Of a DNA stretch of 64,000 nucleotides, positions 36,926-45,345 are shown in pieces. Source of the DNA: Arthrobacter sp. Leaf337 (lineage in GTDB: Bacteria > Actinomycetota > Actinomycetes > Actinomycetales > Micrococcaceae). The notes beneath the pieces are model-generated. The model made no database searches. It was not told the DNA's origin and was given only the letters and a program-made list of their open reading frames with translations. Location: contig NZ_LMPC01000012.1 in NCBI RefSeq assembly GCF_001423745.1, positions 493,107 through 557,106 of the forward strand, read 5' to 3'. A program made the position numbers and the translations under genes. Position 1 is the first letter of the stretch. Every line of letters begins with the position of its first letter.

Positions 36926-38181
36926 CCTCAATGGAGAAATTGCACATGGGTACGCCCGAATCGCTTACGGCCACAGATGCCCAGCCGATCCGCATCGGCA
37001 TGGTGGGCCACGCCTTTATGGGCGCCGCGCACTCGCACGCCTGGAGGACCGCGCCGAGATTTTTCGACCTTCCGCTGGTCCCCGAGCTGGGCGTGCTCGC
37101 CGGTAGGGACGCCGATCGGGTCACGGCTGCCGCCCGCCGCCTGGGCTGGGCCGGCACCGAAACGGACTGGCGGGCACTGGTGGAGCGGGACGACATCGAC
37201 CTCGTGGACATCTGCACACCCGGCGACACCCACGCGGAGATAGCCATCGCCGCGCTGCGGGCGGGCAAGCACGTGCTGTGCGAGAAGCCGCTGGCCAACA
37301 GCGTTCCGGAGGCCGAGGAAATGGCGGAGGTTGCCGCCGAGGCCGCAACCCGCGGGGTTTTCGCCATGTGCGGTTACTCCTACCGCCGCACCCCCGCCCT
37401 GGCACTGGCCCGGAACATGGTCCGGGACGGCAAACTCGGAACCATCCGCCAAGTGCGCGCGCAGTACCTGCAGGACTGGTTGTCGGACGAGAACGCTCCG
37501 CTGACCTGGCGCATGGACAAAGCGAAATCGGGGTCCGGCGCCCTCGGCGACATCGGCGCACACAGCATCGACGCCGCCCAGTTCGTCACCGGCCAGGGCA
37601 TCACGGGCGTCTCGGCCATCATGGAGACCTTCACCAAGGAACGTCCCGTGGGCGGCGACTTCGTGGGCCTCGGCGGCAGCGGCGCGGCGGGTGCCGACGT
37701 CGAACGCGGTCCGGTGACCGTGGACGATGCGGTGATCTTCAGTGCACGGTTCGACGGCGGCCCCATCGGCGTTTTCGAGGCAAGCCGGGCGGCGCTCGGC
37801 AGGAAGAACGCCATGCGCCTGGAGGTCAACGGCTCACGCGGGTCGATCGCCTTCGATTTCGAGGACATGAACTACCTGAACTACTACGACGGCGGCAGCG
37901 GCGCCGACCCGGATTCGCTCGGCTTCCGCCGCATTAACGTCACGGAGGCCCACCACCCCTACACCGGGAACTGGTGGCCCGTGGGACACGGGCTCGGCTA
38001 CGAGCACGGCTTCACCCACCAGGTGGTGGACCTGCTGACGGCCATCGGGGCCGGAACCCAGCCCACGCCGTCGTTCTCCGATGCCCTTCAGGTGCAGCGG
38101 GTGCTGACGGCAGTGGAACACAGCGCAGGCATGGATTCCCGCTGGACCTCAGTGGACGGACGAGAAGGACAAAAACGATGA
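36922..38181 (+). CDS. Gfo/Idh/MocA-family dehydrogenase (first of two)
   Basis: A 419-residue NAD(P)-dependent sugar oxidoreductase. The Rossmann start is IRIGMVGHAFMGAAHSHAW, with Gly-rich turn variations common in the family. CEKPLANSVPEAEEM carries the catalytic-region EKP motif, and the GDIGAHSIDAAQFVTG segment contains the active-site Asp/His. It overlaps the permease stop by four bases. Members often oxidise a sugar hydroxyl at C3 or C1. The operon points to oxidation of the imported glycoside. Confidence 0.88.
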   Translation: MTSMEKLHMGTPESLTATDAQPIRIGMVGHAFMGAAHSHAWRTAPRFFDLPLVPELGVLAGRDADRVTAAARRLGWAGTETDWRALVERDDIDLVDICTPGDTHAEIAIAALRAGKHVLCEKPLANSVPEAEEMAEVAAEAATRGVFAMCGYSYRRTPALALARNMVRDGKLGTIRQVRAQYLQDWLSDENAPLTWRMDKAKSGSGALGDIGAHSIDAAQFVTGQGITGVSAIMETFTKERPVGGDFVGLGGSGAAGADVERGPVTVDDAVIFSARFDGGPIGVFEASRAALGRKNAMRLEVNGSRGSIAFDFEDMNYLNYYDGGSGADPDSLGFRRINVTEAHHPYTGNWWPVGHGLGYEHGFTHQVVDLLTAIGAGTQPTPSFSDALQVQRVLTAVEHSAGMDSRWTSVDGREGQKR

Positions 38182-38876
38182 CTGCTACAAGAAACGCCTT
38201 GGTGGTGCGCGGCGGCTGGGACGGACACCAGCCCGTCGAAGCCACGGATCTTTTCATCCCGTTCCTCAGCGAACAGGGCTTCACCGTCCGGGTGGAGGAG
38301 TCGACGGCGGTGTACGCGGACGCCGCGTACATGGCCGGGGTGGAACTGATCGTGCAGTGCAACACCATGACCACCATCGAAAAGGCCGAGTTCGAGGGGC
38401 TCCGCGCCGCGATCGAGGCGGGCACGGGAATGGCCGGCTGGCACGGCGGCATTGCCGATTCCTACCGGAACAATTCGGACTACCTGCACCTGATCGGCGG
38501 CCAGTTCGCCTGCCATCCGGTCAAAGACCACGGCGAGCTGCACGGGGATGCCACGGACAACTTCCGGACGTACACCGTCAACATGCTGCCGGCCGCGGCG
38601 GATCATCCGGTCACTGCGGGGATCGGCGATTTTGAGCTTTTCACCGAGCAGTACTGGGTGCTCTCGGACGACTACATCGACGTGCTGGCCACCACCACGC
38701 TGCCCGGCCGGGACAAGGACGCGTGGCACCGGGACGTGGTCTCGCCGGCGGTATGGACGCGTTCGTGGGGCGAAGGCCGGATCTTCGTGGCCACACCCGG
38801 GCACAGCGTGGAGATCCTCAAGGACAACAACGTCCGCACCATCATCGAAAGGGGCATGCTGTGGGCCAGCCGCTAG
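38178..38876 (+). CDS. ThuA-like protein
   Basis: A 232-residue protein of the ThuA family with a class I glutamine-amidotransferase-like fold. It begins ALVVRGGWDGHQPVEATDLF and includes GMAGWHGGIADSYRNNSDYLHLIGGQF. The ATG at 38178 overlaps the preceding dehydrogenase stop by four bases. ThuA proteins are encoded with Gfo/Idh/MocA dehydrogenases in trehalose and related disaccharide loci, where 3-keto-sugar intermediates are involved. Their exact chemistry was long unclear. A role with a 3-keto-glycoside is inferred here. Confidence 0.85.
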   Translation: MTATRNALVVRGGWDGHQPVEATDLFIPFLSEQGFTVRVEESTAVYADAAYMAGVELIVQCNTMTTIEKAEFEGLRAAIEAGTGMAGWHGGIADSYRNNSDYLHLIGGQFACHPVKDHGELHGDATDNFRTYTVNMLPAAADHPVTAGIGDFELFTEQYWVLSDDYIDVLATTTLPGRDKDAWHRDVVSPAVWTRSWGEGRIFVATPGHSVEILKDNNVRTIIERGMLWASR

Positions 38877-39991
38877 GAACCACCGACTTGGAGTCACCGC
38901 AGGAATCACCGCTGCGGATCGGCGTGGTGGGCTGCGGCAACATCATCGCCGCCTACCTGGCCACGTTTCCGCGGCTGACCACCGTCAAGCTGGTGGCGGT
39001 TGCGGACATCGATCCCTCCCGGGCGGAGGCCGTGGCGGCCGGGCAGCCGGGGGTGCGGGCGCTGGGCGTGGACCAGCTGCTCGCGGACCCGGAAGTTGAC
39101 CTGGTCCTCAACCTGACCATCCCGGCAGCCCACGCGGACATCGCCCTGCGTGCCGTCACCGCCGGCAAGGCGGTCTACGGCGAAAAGCCCCTGGCTGCCA
39201 CGACTGACGAGGCACGCAAGGTGCTGGAGGCAGCGGCGGCGGCGGGCGTCGTCGTCGGCTGCGCACCGGACACGGTTCTGGGAACCGGCATCCAGACCGC
39301 CCGCAAGGCGATCGACGACGGGCTGATCGGGGCGCCGATCTCGGCGACGGCCACGATGGTGACTCCCGGGCATGAGCGCTGGCATCCGCAGCCGGACTTC
39401 TACTACGTTCCCGGCGGCGGGCCGCTGCTGGACATGGGGCCCTACTACGTCTCGGCGCTGGTGACGCTGCTGGGTCCTGTGGTGTCCGTGATCGGGGCGG
39501 CGAGCCACACGCGCGGCACCCGGACCATCGGCACCGGACCGCGCGCCGGCGAGACCGTTCCGGTCAGCACGGACACCCATGTGACGGGGGTGCTGGTGCA
39601 CGAATCCGGCGCGCTGTCCACGCTGGTGATGAGCTTCGACGCCGTGGCCACTCAATCGGCCAATCTGGAGATCCACGGCGAAACGGGGTCGCTGGTGGTG
39701 CCCGACCCCAACCATTTCGACGGCGACGTCAAGCTGCGGAGCCTGGGCGGCGAGGGGTGGGAGGTTCTTCCCGTCTCAGCCGGCTATGTTGGCTCCGCCC
39801 GCGGCTACGGCCTGCACGACCTCGCCCGGACTCCGGCCGGTACGGAGCCCCGGGCCGGCGGGGAGCTGGCCTTCCACGTGCTGGAGGTGATGGAATCCGT
39901 GCTGGAGTCAGCGGCCCTGGGGCAGTCGGTGAAAGTGGCCAGCCGGTGCGAACGGCCCGAGGCGGTGCCGCTGACCGACCTCGGCGGTTAG
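38861..39991 (+). CDS. Gfo/Idh/MocA-family dehydrogenase (second of two)
   Basis: A 376-residue oxidoreductase with Rossmann motif IGVVGCGNIIAAYLATF, the GEKPLAATTDEA segment and DMGPYYVSALVTLLGPV. The start is the GTG at 38861, with AAAGGGG six bases upstream; it overlaps the ThuA-like gene by 16 bases. It is the last gene of the operon. Its stop codon lies in the first unit of a 16-bp tandem repeat. It differs clearly from the first dehydrogenase, so they probably catalyse successive steps. Confidence 0.88.
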   Translation: MGQPLGTTDLESPQESPLRIGVVGCGNIIAAYLATFPRLTTVKLVAVADIDPSRAEAVAAGQPGVRALGVDQLLADPEVDLVLNLTIPAAHADIALRAVTAGKAVYGEKPLAATTDEARKVLEAAAAAGVVVGCAPDTVLGTGIQTARKAIDDGLIGAPISATATMVTPGHERWHPQPDFYYVPGGGPLLDMGPYYVSALVTLLGPVVSVIGAASHTRGTRTIGTGPRAGETVPVSTDTHVTGVLVHESGALSTLVMSFDAVATQSANLEIHGETGSLVVPDPNHFDGDVKLRSLGGEGWEVLPVSAGYVGSARGYGLHDLARTPAGTEPRAGGELAFHVLEVMESVLESAALGQSVKVASRCERPEAVPLTDLGG

Positions 39992-40045
39992 CGGCCCCGG
40001 CAGTTAGCAACCCCGGCGGTTGGCGGCTTCGGCGGTTAGCAGCCC
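39982..40045. repeat. Four tandem 16-bp repeats at the end of the sugar operon
   Basis: Units start at 39982, 39998, 40014 and 40030, with the pattern CGGCGGTTAGCRGCCC and one to four differences per unit. A partial fifth unit follows. The first unit overlaps the last codons and stop (GGCGGTTAG) of the dehydrogenase gene, so the repeat appears to have grown out of the gene's 3' end. Two further units also contain TTAGC. Confidence 0.8.
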
Positions 40046-40157
40046 CGGCGAGGCACCGGCGCATCCGCCAGCCGCCGTCGTACGTGCCAGGTGACCAGGG
40101 CGGCCGCCGCCACTGCGGCGACAACGACGGCGGCGGCGCTGCCGGCAGTGCGCGCCA
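40036..40157 (-). pseudogene. Remnant of a dedA 3' end
   Basis: The minus strand reads LARTAGSAAAVVVAAVAAAALVTWHVRRR before a stop, nearly the same as the C-terminal membrane segment and tail of the intact DedA protein at 41754-42389. The DNA at 40086-40157 matches 41813-41884 at about 66 of 72 bases. No upstream dedA sequence is attached. The two copies lie in the same orientation on either side of the DUF222-HNH gene. Confidence 0.7.
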
Positions 40158-40205
40158 GGGCACCTCTGATGCAGGCCTTTAAATGTCGGTGCCTGCTGAC
40201 ATGCT

Positions 40206-41693
40206 GTGGGTGTGGAAAGCAGTGCGGTTGCGGAGACGTTGGAGGCCATGGCGGCCTCCCTTTCTGCGCTGGCTGCCTGTGCCGGTCGTCTGGATGGAAA
40301 CGCTGCCGGGAACGTGGCCCCGGCCGGTGCTGACCCGCTCCAGGACGAGGCGGACGCGTGCCTGGACGGCCTGGCTGTTGTGGGCAGCCTGGAAGCCAGG
40401 ATGGCCGCGCTGAAGGTGCACTTTGCCGCCGGATACGCCCACGCTGCCGCGGCCTTGGCGGCCCCGGCCGGTTCCCCGCAGGAGTGCACCGCCCAGGAAA
40501 TGGCGGTGACAGCAGAGGTGGCCTGTGTCCTGACGGTGAGTGAACGGTCGGCAGCCGCGCTCCTGGCGGATTCAGCCACCCTGACCGAGGACTTGCCGCT
40601 GACGCTGGCTGCGCTGGGGGCAGGGACCATTTCATGGCAGCACGCTCGGGTGATGTGCGATGAAACATCCGGTCTGGACCCCGCCGCGGCCGCCGCCCTC
40701 GAGGCTCACTTCCTGGACCCCGAGGCCCCCTTTGCGGCGCGTGGCTGCCCGGCCGGGGAGCTGGTGCCGGGCAGGTTCCGGGCTAAAGCGCGCAGCTGGC
40801 GCGAACGGCACCATCCCGTGAGCATCGAAGCCCGCCACCGCAAGGGTGCGAAGGAGCGCCGGCTGGAGCTTGTCCCGGACCGGGACGGCATGGCCTGGCT
40901 CTCCGCCTACGTGACTGCCGATGTGGCGGCGGGTGTCTGGTCCCGTGCCACGGACGCGGCGCGCGCCCTGCAGGGGCCGGCCGAAGCCCGGACCCTGACC
41001 CAGCTCCGTGCCGACGTCGCCACATCCTGGCTGCTTGGAGGCGACGCGGAAGGAATCCCGTCACCCAAAGCGCAGGTCCTGGTGACCGTTCCGGTGTTGT
41101 CGCTTCTCGGGGTAGCGAACGAACCGGCCACGCTGGACGGCTACGGACCTATACCTGCCAGCATGGCCCGCCGGCTTGTCGCGGACGGCGCCACATCGTT
41201 CCTGCGCGTCCTGACGGATCCGCGCAGCGGAGCGCCGCTGGAGATAGGACGCACCAGCTACCCGGTTCCGAAAGCGATGCGCCAGTGGTTGCGGCTTCGG
41301 GATGGCCGCTGCCCTTTCCCCGGCTGCAGCAACCACTCCCTGGACAACGAGGCGGACCACCTCCTGGCATGGTCGGACGGAGGCGGCACCGGAATCTCGA
41401 ACCTTGGCCAGCCATGCCGCAAACACCACCGCCTGAAACACAGCTCACGCTGGAAACCTGTTGGCGCCACCAAGGATCAGCCGCCCGGCTGGATCTCACC
41501 TTCAGGACGCTCATATCCCAGCGAACAACAGGACTGGGAACCACCACACTGGCCGGACCACCCCGGCCACACGGGCGAAGATCCGGAGAGGGAGCCGCCC
41601 ACAGGGCCGGACGGACTTCCCGGTGCCCCCGGTCCCGGGCCACCATTACCGATGGATCCCTTCCCTGACTGGGCACTCTTCATCGCGGCCTAG
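40206..41693 (+). CDS. DUF222/HNH endonuclease-domain protein
   Basis: A 495-residue protein of the 13E12-repeat/DUF222 family. The helical DUF222 domain covers roughly residues 30-340, and the C-terminal HNH motif reads CPFPGC, EADHLLAWSDGG and CRKHHRLKH around residues 375-420. The start is one of two GTG codons, at 40206 or 40212. Such genes occur in many copies in Arthrobacter and Mycobacterium and behave like dispersed elements. This copy sits between a dedA remnant and intact dedA. Nuclease activity and biological role are unproven. The fragment at 1-144 is another family member. Confidence 0.85.
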   Translation: MGVESSAVAETLEAMAASLSALAACAGRLDGNAAGNVAPAGADPLQDEADACLDGLAVVGSLEARMAALKVHFAAGYAHAAAALAAPAGSPQECTAQEMAVTAEVACVLTVSERSAAALLADSATLTEDLPLTLAALGAGTISWQHARVMCDETSGLDPAAAAALEAHFLDPEAPFAARGCPAGELVPGRFRAKARSWRERHHPVSIEARHRKGAKERRLELVPDRDGMAWLSAYVTADVAAGVWSRATDAARALQGPAEARTLTQLRADVATSWLLGGDAEGIPSPKAQVLVTVPVLSLLGVANEPATLDGYGPIPASMARRLVADGATSFLRVLTDPRSGAPLEIGRTSYPVPKAMRQWLRLRDGRCPFPGCSNHSLDNEADHLLAWSDGGGTGISNLGQPCRKHHRLKHSSRWKPVGATKDQPPGWISPSGRSYPSEQQDWEPPHWPDHPGHTGEDPEREPPTGPDGLPGAPGPGPPLPMDPFPDWALFIAA

Positions 41694-41753
41694 GATCACC
41701 CGCGACTCTGCTGCTGCCCGGTCACCCTTGGTGAGCAGTCTCTGCCCTGGGGG

Positions 41754-42389
41754 TCACCGTTGCGGACGCGCGCTGCTGTCTGCAGCCGTCGCCTGCCGGT
41801 GCCGGCGGATCCGCCAGGTGACCAGAACGCCGACCGCCACTGCTGCGACAACGACGGCGGCGGCGCTGCCGGCAGTGCGCGCCACCTCGTCGTAGAGGTT
41901 CCCGGCCAGGTACCCGAGGGTTACGAAGAGGCTCCCCCAGAGCACGCCGCCGGTGATGTTCCAGAGTGCGAAGCGCCGGTACGGCATGCCGCTGAGTCCG
42001 GCCAGTGCCGGCATCACGGCGCGGAAGAAGGCGGTGAAGCGGCCCAGGAAAACGGCCGGGCCTCCCCGCCGTCTGAGGAACTCCCGGGCTTTCTCGAGTT
42101 GGGGCCGCTTCCGGTCAAAGATCTTTCGGGTAACCAGCCGGGGGCCCAGGTGTTTGCCGATTTCGTAGCCCACCGTGTCTCCCAGGATCGCGGCGGAAAC
42201 CACCACGGCAATCATGGCTGGCAGCGGGAAGCCTCCCTTTCCGGCGATCACCCCGCCCACCACGGCGGCGGTTTCGCCCGGAATGACGAAGCCGATGAAG
42301 AGGGCGTCCTCGGCGAAGACCAGGGCGAACACAACACAGGCCACCAGCAGCGGGCTGGCGTTGAGGAGTCCGTCGAAGAATGCCTGCAT
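41754..42389 (-). CDS. DedA-family membrane protein
   Basis: A 211-residue membrane protein with the DedA/VTT core: FIGFVIPGETAAVVGG, GDTVGYEIGKHLG and FLGRFTAFFRAVMPALAG. A last membrane segment lies near residues 170-195. DedA proteins are implicated in lipid flipping and membrane homeostasis. The gene is convergent with the DUF222-HNH gene, and its 3' 72 bases are duplicated at 40086-40157. Confidence 0.9.
   Translation of the reverse strand: MQAFFDGLLNASPLLVACVVFALVFAEDALFIGFVIPGETAAVVGGVIAGKGGFPLPAMIAVVVSAAILGDTVGYEIGKHLGPRLVTRKIFDRKRPQLEKAREFLRRRGGPAVFLGRFTAFFRAVMPALAGLSGMPYRRFALWNITGGVLWGSLFVTLGYLAGNLYDEVARTAGSAAAVVVAAVAVGVLVTWRIRRHRQATAADSSARPQR
41813..41884. repeat. Direct repeat flanking the DUF222-HNH gene (copy inside dedA)
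   Basis: These 72 bases inside the dedA 3' end match 40086-40157 in the same orientation, with six differences. Together the two copies bracket the DUF222-HNH gene and about 1.66 kb of DNA. Confidence 0.75.
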
Positions 42390-42447
42390 CAGGAACAGTG
42401 TGGCAGTTGAGGCGGGCGGGCGTCAGCCTGCCCGCCTCAATAAGTTG

Positions 42448-44322
42448 TTAGATGCGCTCCAACAACGACACGTCCCGGACGGCACCCCTGTCTGCGGAGG
42501 TGGCCATCGCGGCGTAGGCGCGCAGCGCCGCGGAAACCTGGCGCTCCCGGTCCTTGGGCTTGAACCCGCCGTTGACCAGCAGTTTCTCACGGCGTTCGGC
42601 GAGGACCTCGTCGGAGACCTCCAGATGCAGGGAGCGCTGACTGATGTTGATGCTGATGATGTCGCCGTCCTCCACCAGGGCGATGGTGCCGCCGGAGGCA
42701 GCTTCCGGGGAGATGTGCCCGATCGACAGGCCGGAGGTGCCGCCGGAGAAGCGGCCGTCCGTGATGAGGGCGCACTTCTTGCCGAGGCCGCGGCCCTTGA
42801 GGAACGACGTCGGGTAGAGCATCTCCTGCATGCCCGGACCGCCCTTGGGGCCTTCGTAGCGGATGACCACCACATCGCCTTCCGTGACGCCCTTGTTCAG
42901 GATCTTCTCCACGGCTTCATCCTGGGACTCGCACACGACGGCCGGGCCTGAGAAGGTCCAAATGGACTCGTCCACCCCGGCGGTCTTCACCACGGCGCCG
43001 TCCAGTGCCACGTTTCCGCGGAGCACGGCCAGTCCGCCGTCCTTGGAGTAGGCGTGCTCCACGGAGCGGATGCAGCCTTCCGCAGCGTCGGTGTCCAGGG
43101 AGGTCCACTCGTTCGACTGGGAGAACGCGGTGGAGGAGCGGACGCCGCCGGGAGCCGCGTGCCACAGGGCCTGCGCCTCTTCGGTGGCCTTGCCGCCCCG
43201 GATGTCCCAGTCATCGAGCCAGCCGTCCAGGTCACCGGAGTGCACGGAATGGACGTCCTTGTGCAGGAGACCGCCCCGGTTCAGCTCGCCCAGCAGGGCG
43301 GGGATGCCGCCGGCGCGGTGAACGTCCTCCATGTAGTAGGTCTTGTCCTTGGCGACGTTTGGGGCCACCTTTGCCAGGCAGGGCACCTGGCGGGACTTGG
43401 CGTCCATCTCGGCCAGGCCGTAGTCCACGCCCGCCTCCTGGGCCGCGGCCAACAGGTGCAGGATGGTGTTGGTGGAGCCGCCCATGGAGATGTCCAGGGC
43501 CATGGCGTTGTCGAAGGCCTTCGCAGTGGCGATGGAGCGCGGCAGCACGCAGTCGTCGTCGCCGTCGTAATAGCGCTTCACGAGATCGACGACGGTGGCG
43601 CCGGCCTTCTCGTACAGCGCCTTGCGGGCGGTGTGGGTCGCGAGCACGGAGCCGTTGCCCGGCAGGGCCAGGCCGATGGCCTCGGCCAGGCAGTTCATGG
43701 AGTTGGCGGTGAACATACCCGAGCAGGAACCGCAGGTGGGGCAGGCGTTCTCTTCAATGAGGTTGATGTCCTCGTCGGAGATGGACTCGTCCACGGCGTC
43801 GGCGATCGCGTTCACCAGGTCCAGGGAGCGCACGGAGCCGTCGGTCAGGGTCACGCGGCCGGCCTCCATGGGACCGCCGGAGACGAACACAACCGGGATG
43901 TTGAGGCGCAGCGCGGCCATGAGCATGCCCGGGGTGATCTTGTCGCAGTTGGAGATGCAGACCAAAGCGTCGGCACAGTGGGCGTTGACCATGTACTCCA
44001 CGGAGTCGGCGATCAGGTCGCGGGACGGCAGGGAGTAGAGCATGCCGGAGTGGCCCATGGCGATGCCGTCGTCCACGGCAATGGTGTTGAACTCGCGCGG
44101 CACGGCGCCGGCGGCGAGGATCGCGTCGGAGACGATCCGGCCCACGGGGGCGAGGTGGGTGTGGCCAGGAACGAACTCGGTGAAGGAGTTGGCCACGGCG
44201 ATGATCGGCTTGCCGATGTCCGAGTTGGCGACGCCGGAGGCGCGCAGCAGTGCGCGGGCGCCGGCCATGTTGCGGCCATGGGTGACAGTACGTGAACGAA
44301 GAGGAGGCATGGTACCGATCAT
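42448..44322 (-). CDS. ilvD: Dihydroxy-acid dehydratase IlvD
   Basis: A 624-residue IlvD catalysing dehydration of dihydroxy acids in valine, leucine and isoleucine synthesis. Cluster cysteines are visible in [12 protein letters not shown] (C122, C126) and [19 protein letters not shown], and the Mg-binding lysine region follows at [24 protein letters not shown] near residue 520 is typical. Length is usual for the actinobacterial type. It stands alone, divergent from the MmyB-type regulator gene, with a palindrome in between. Confidence 0.95.
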   Translation of the reverse strand: MIGTMPPLRSRTVTHGRNMAGARALLRASGVANSDIGKPIIAVANSFTEFVPGHTHLAPVGRIVSDAILAAGAVPREFNTIAVDDGIAMGHSGMLYSLPSRDLIADSVEYMVNAHCADALVCISNCDKITPGMLMAALRLNIPVVFVSGGPMEAGRVTLTDGSVRSLDLVNAIADAVDESISDEDINLIEENACPTCGSCSGMFTANSMNCLAEAIGLALPGNGSVLATHTARKALYEKAGATVVDLVKRYYDGDDDCVLPRSIATAKAFDNAMALDISMGGSTNTILHLLAAAQEAGVDYGLAEMDAKSRQVPCLAKVAPNVAKDKTYYMEDVHRAGGIPALLGELNRGGLLHKDVHSVHSGDLDGWLDDWDIRGGKATEEAQALWHAAPGGVRSSTAFSQSNEWTSLDTDAAEGCIRSVEHAYSKDGGLAVLRGNVALDGAVVKTAGVDESIWTFSGPAVVCESQDEAVEKILNKGVTEGDVVVIRYEGPKGGPGMQEMLYPTSFLKGRGLGKKCALITDGRFSGGTSGLSIGHISPEAASGGTIALVEDGDIISINISQRSLHLEVSDEVLAERREKLLVNGGFKPKDRERQVSAALRAYAAMATSADRGAVRDVSLLERI

Positions 44323-44358
44323 GCCGTCCCGGGCCGCACGGCGGAAGACAGTACTGAT

Positions 44359-44387
44359 ACTAGTAGTAGGAGTACCAGACTACTAGT
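44359..44387. promoter_or_regulatory. Inverted repeat in the ilvD-regulator intergenic region
   Basis: ACTAGTAG (44359-44366) and CTACTAGT (44380-44387) form a perfect 8-bp inverted repeat with a 13-base spacer. It touches the possible GTG starts of the regulator gene, so it may be its operator. Confidence 0.5.
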
Positions 44388-45237
44388 GTTGGTGACTGTG
44401 AAAGAGGCAGGCGAGAGGCGCAAGGAACTGGGACTCTACCTGCGGGCACGCCGCGAGCAGGCGCTGCGGTCGGAGTACGGACTTCCGCCGGTGGCGCGCC
44501 GGCGTGAACGCGGACTGCGGCGGGAAGAGATTGCCTTCCTTTCCGGGGTCAGCGTCACCTGGTACACATGGCTGGAGCAGGGACGGGACATCCGGCCCTC
44601 GCGGGAAGTGCTTGAGGCTGTGGCCCGCACCCTGCACCTCTCAGAGGCCGGCCGCTCCTATGTCCTGTCACTGGGCGGCTATTCCGTACCGGTGTCGGCC
44701 GGCCCGGCGGCCGTTGATGCGCCGGCCCACATCCAGCGGCTCCTCGACGCACTGGGCCCCAACCCCGCCTTCGCGCTGGCCCCCGACTGGAGCGTCACGG
44801 GCTGGAACCGGGCCTACGCCGCGCTGTATCCCAATATTGCGAACGTGGCCGCAGCGGAGCGGAACCTGCTGTGGCTGGTCTTTACCGATCCCTACGTGAA
44901 GGAACTGCTGCCCGACTGGGACGTCACCAGCAGGCGCTTCCTGGCAGAATTCCGGGCAGAAGCCGGGCAGCGGCTGGGCGATCCGGACGTGGCCTACCAG
45001 GTGGAGCGGCTCAGGGAAACGAGTCCCGGGTTCAAGGAGGGCTGGGACCGGTACGACATCCTCGGCTTCGAATCCCGCGAACGGCTGTTCCGCCACCCGG
45101 CGGTGGGCGTCCTGAGGCTGGAGCACCATCAGGTCTCACCGTCGGACCGGCCGGACCTCCATATTGTGGTCTACACTCCGGTACCGGGCAGCGATGCCGC
45201 GGAGCAAATCGAGCGGTTGCTGGCCGCCGGCCGTTAG
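44386..45237 (+). CDS. XRE-type regulator with MmyB-like ligand domain
   Basis: A protein of up to 283 residues. The N-terminal helix-turn-helix has the actinobacterial pattern ELGLYLRARREQAL, then RRRERGLRREEIAFLSGVSVTWYTWLEQGRDI. The rest is an MmyB-like PAS-type ligand domain ending HIVVYTPVPGSDAAEQIERLL. The start is uncertain: GTG at 44386, TTG at 44389, and GTG at 44392 or 44398 lie in frame without a clear ribosome site. Target genes are unknown; autoregulation through the palindrome is plausible. Confidence 0.85.
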   Translation: MLVTVKEAGERRKELGLYLRARREQALRSEYGLPPVARRRERGLRREEIAFLSGVSVTWYTWLEQGRDIRPSREVLEAVARTLHLSEAGRSYVLSLGGYSVPVSAGPAAVDAPAHIQRLLDALGPNPAFALAPDWSVTGWNRAYAALYPNIANVAAAERNLLWLVFTDPYVKELLPDWDVTSRRFLAEFRAEAGQRLGDPDVAYQVERLRETSPGFKEGWDRYDILGFESRERLFRHPAVGVLRLEHHQVSPSDRPDLHIVVYTPVPGSDAAEQIERLLAAGR

Positions 45238-45298
45238 CTGCCCCGGATCTCAGGCCACGCTGCGGGCAGGTGCCCGGCCAGGCCCCTACTGAAGACGT

Positions 45299-45332
45299 GA
45301 GGCGGCGGAACCCCGAACGGTTCCGCCGCCTC
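45299..45332 (+). terminator. 14-bp hairpin between the regulator and pfkB-type genes
   Basis: GAGGCGGCGGAACC pairs perfectly with GGTTCCGCCGCCTC around a 6-base loop. The T tract after it is poor. It ends 13 bases before the kinase ATG, so it could act as a terminator of the regulator gene or mask the kinase ribosome site. Confidence 0.65.
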
Positions 45333-45345
45333 CTATGCTTGGGCC

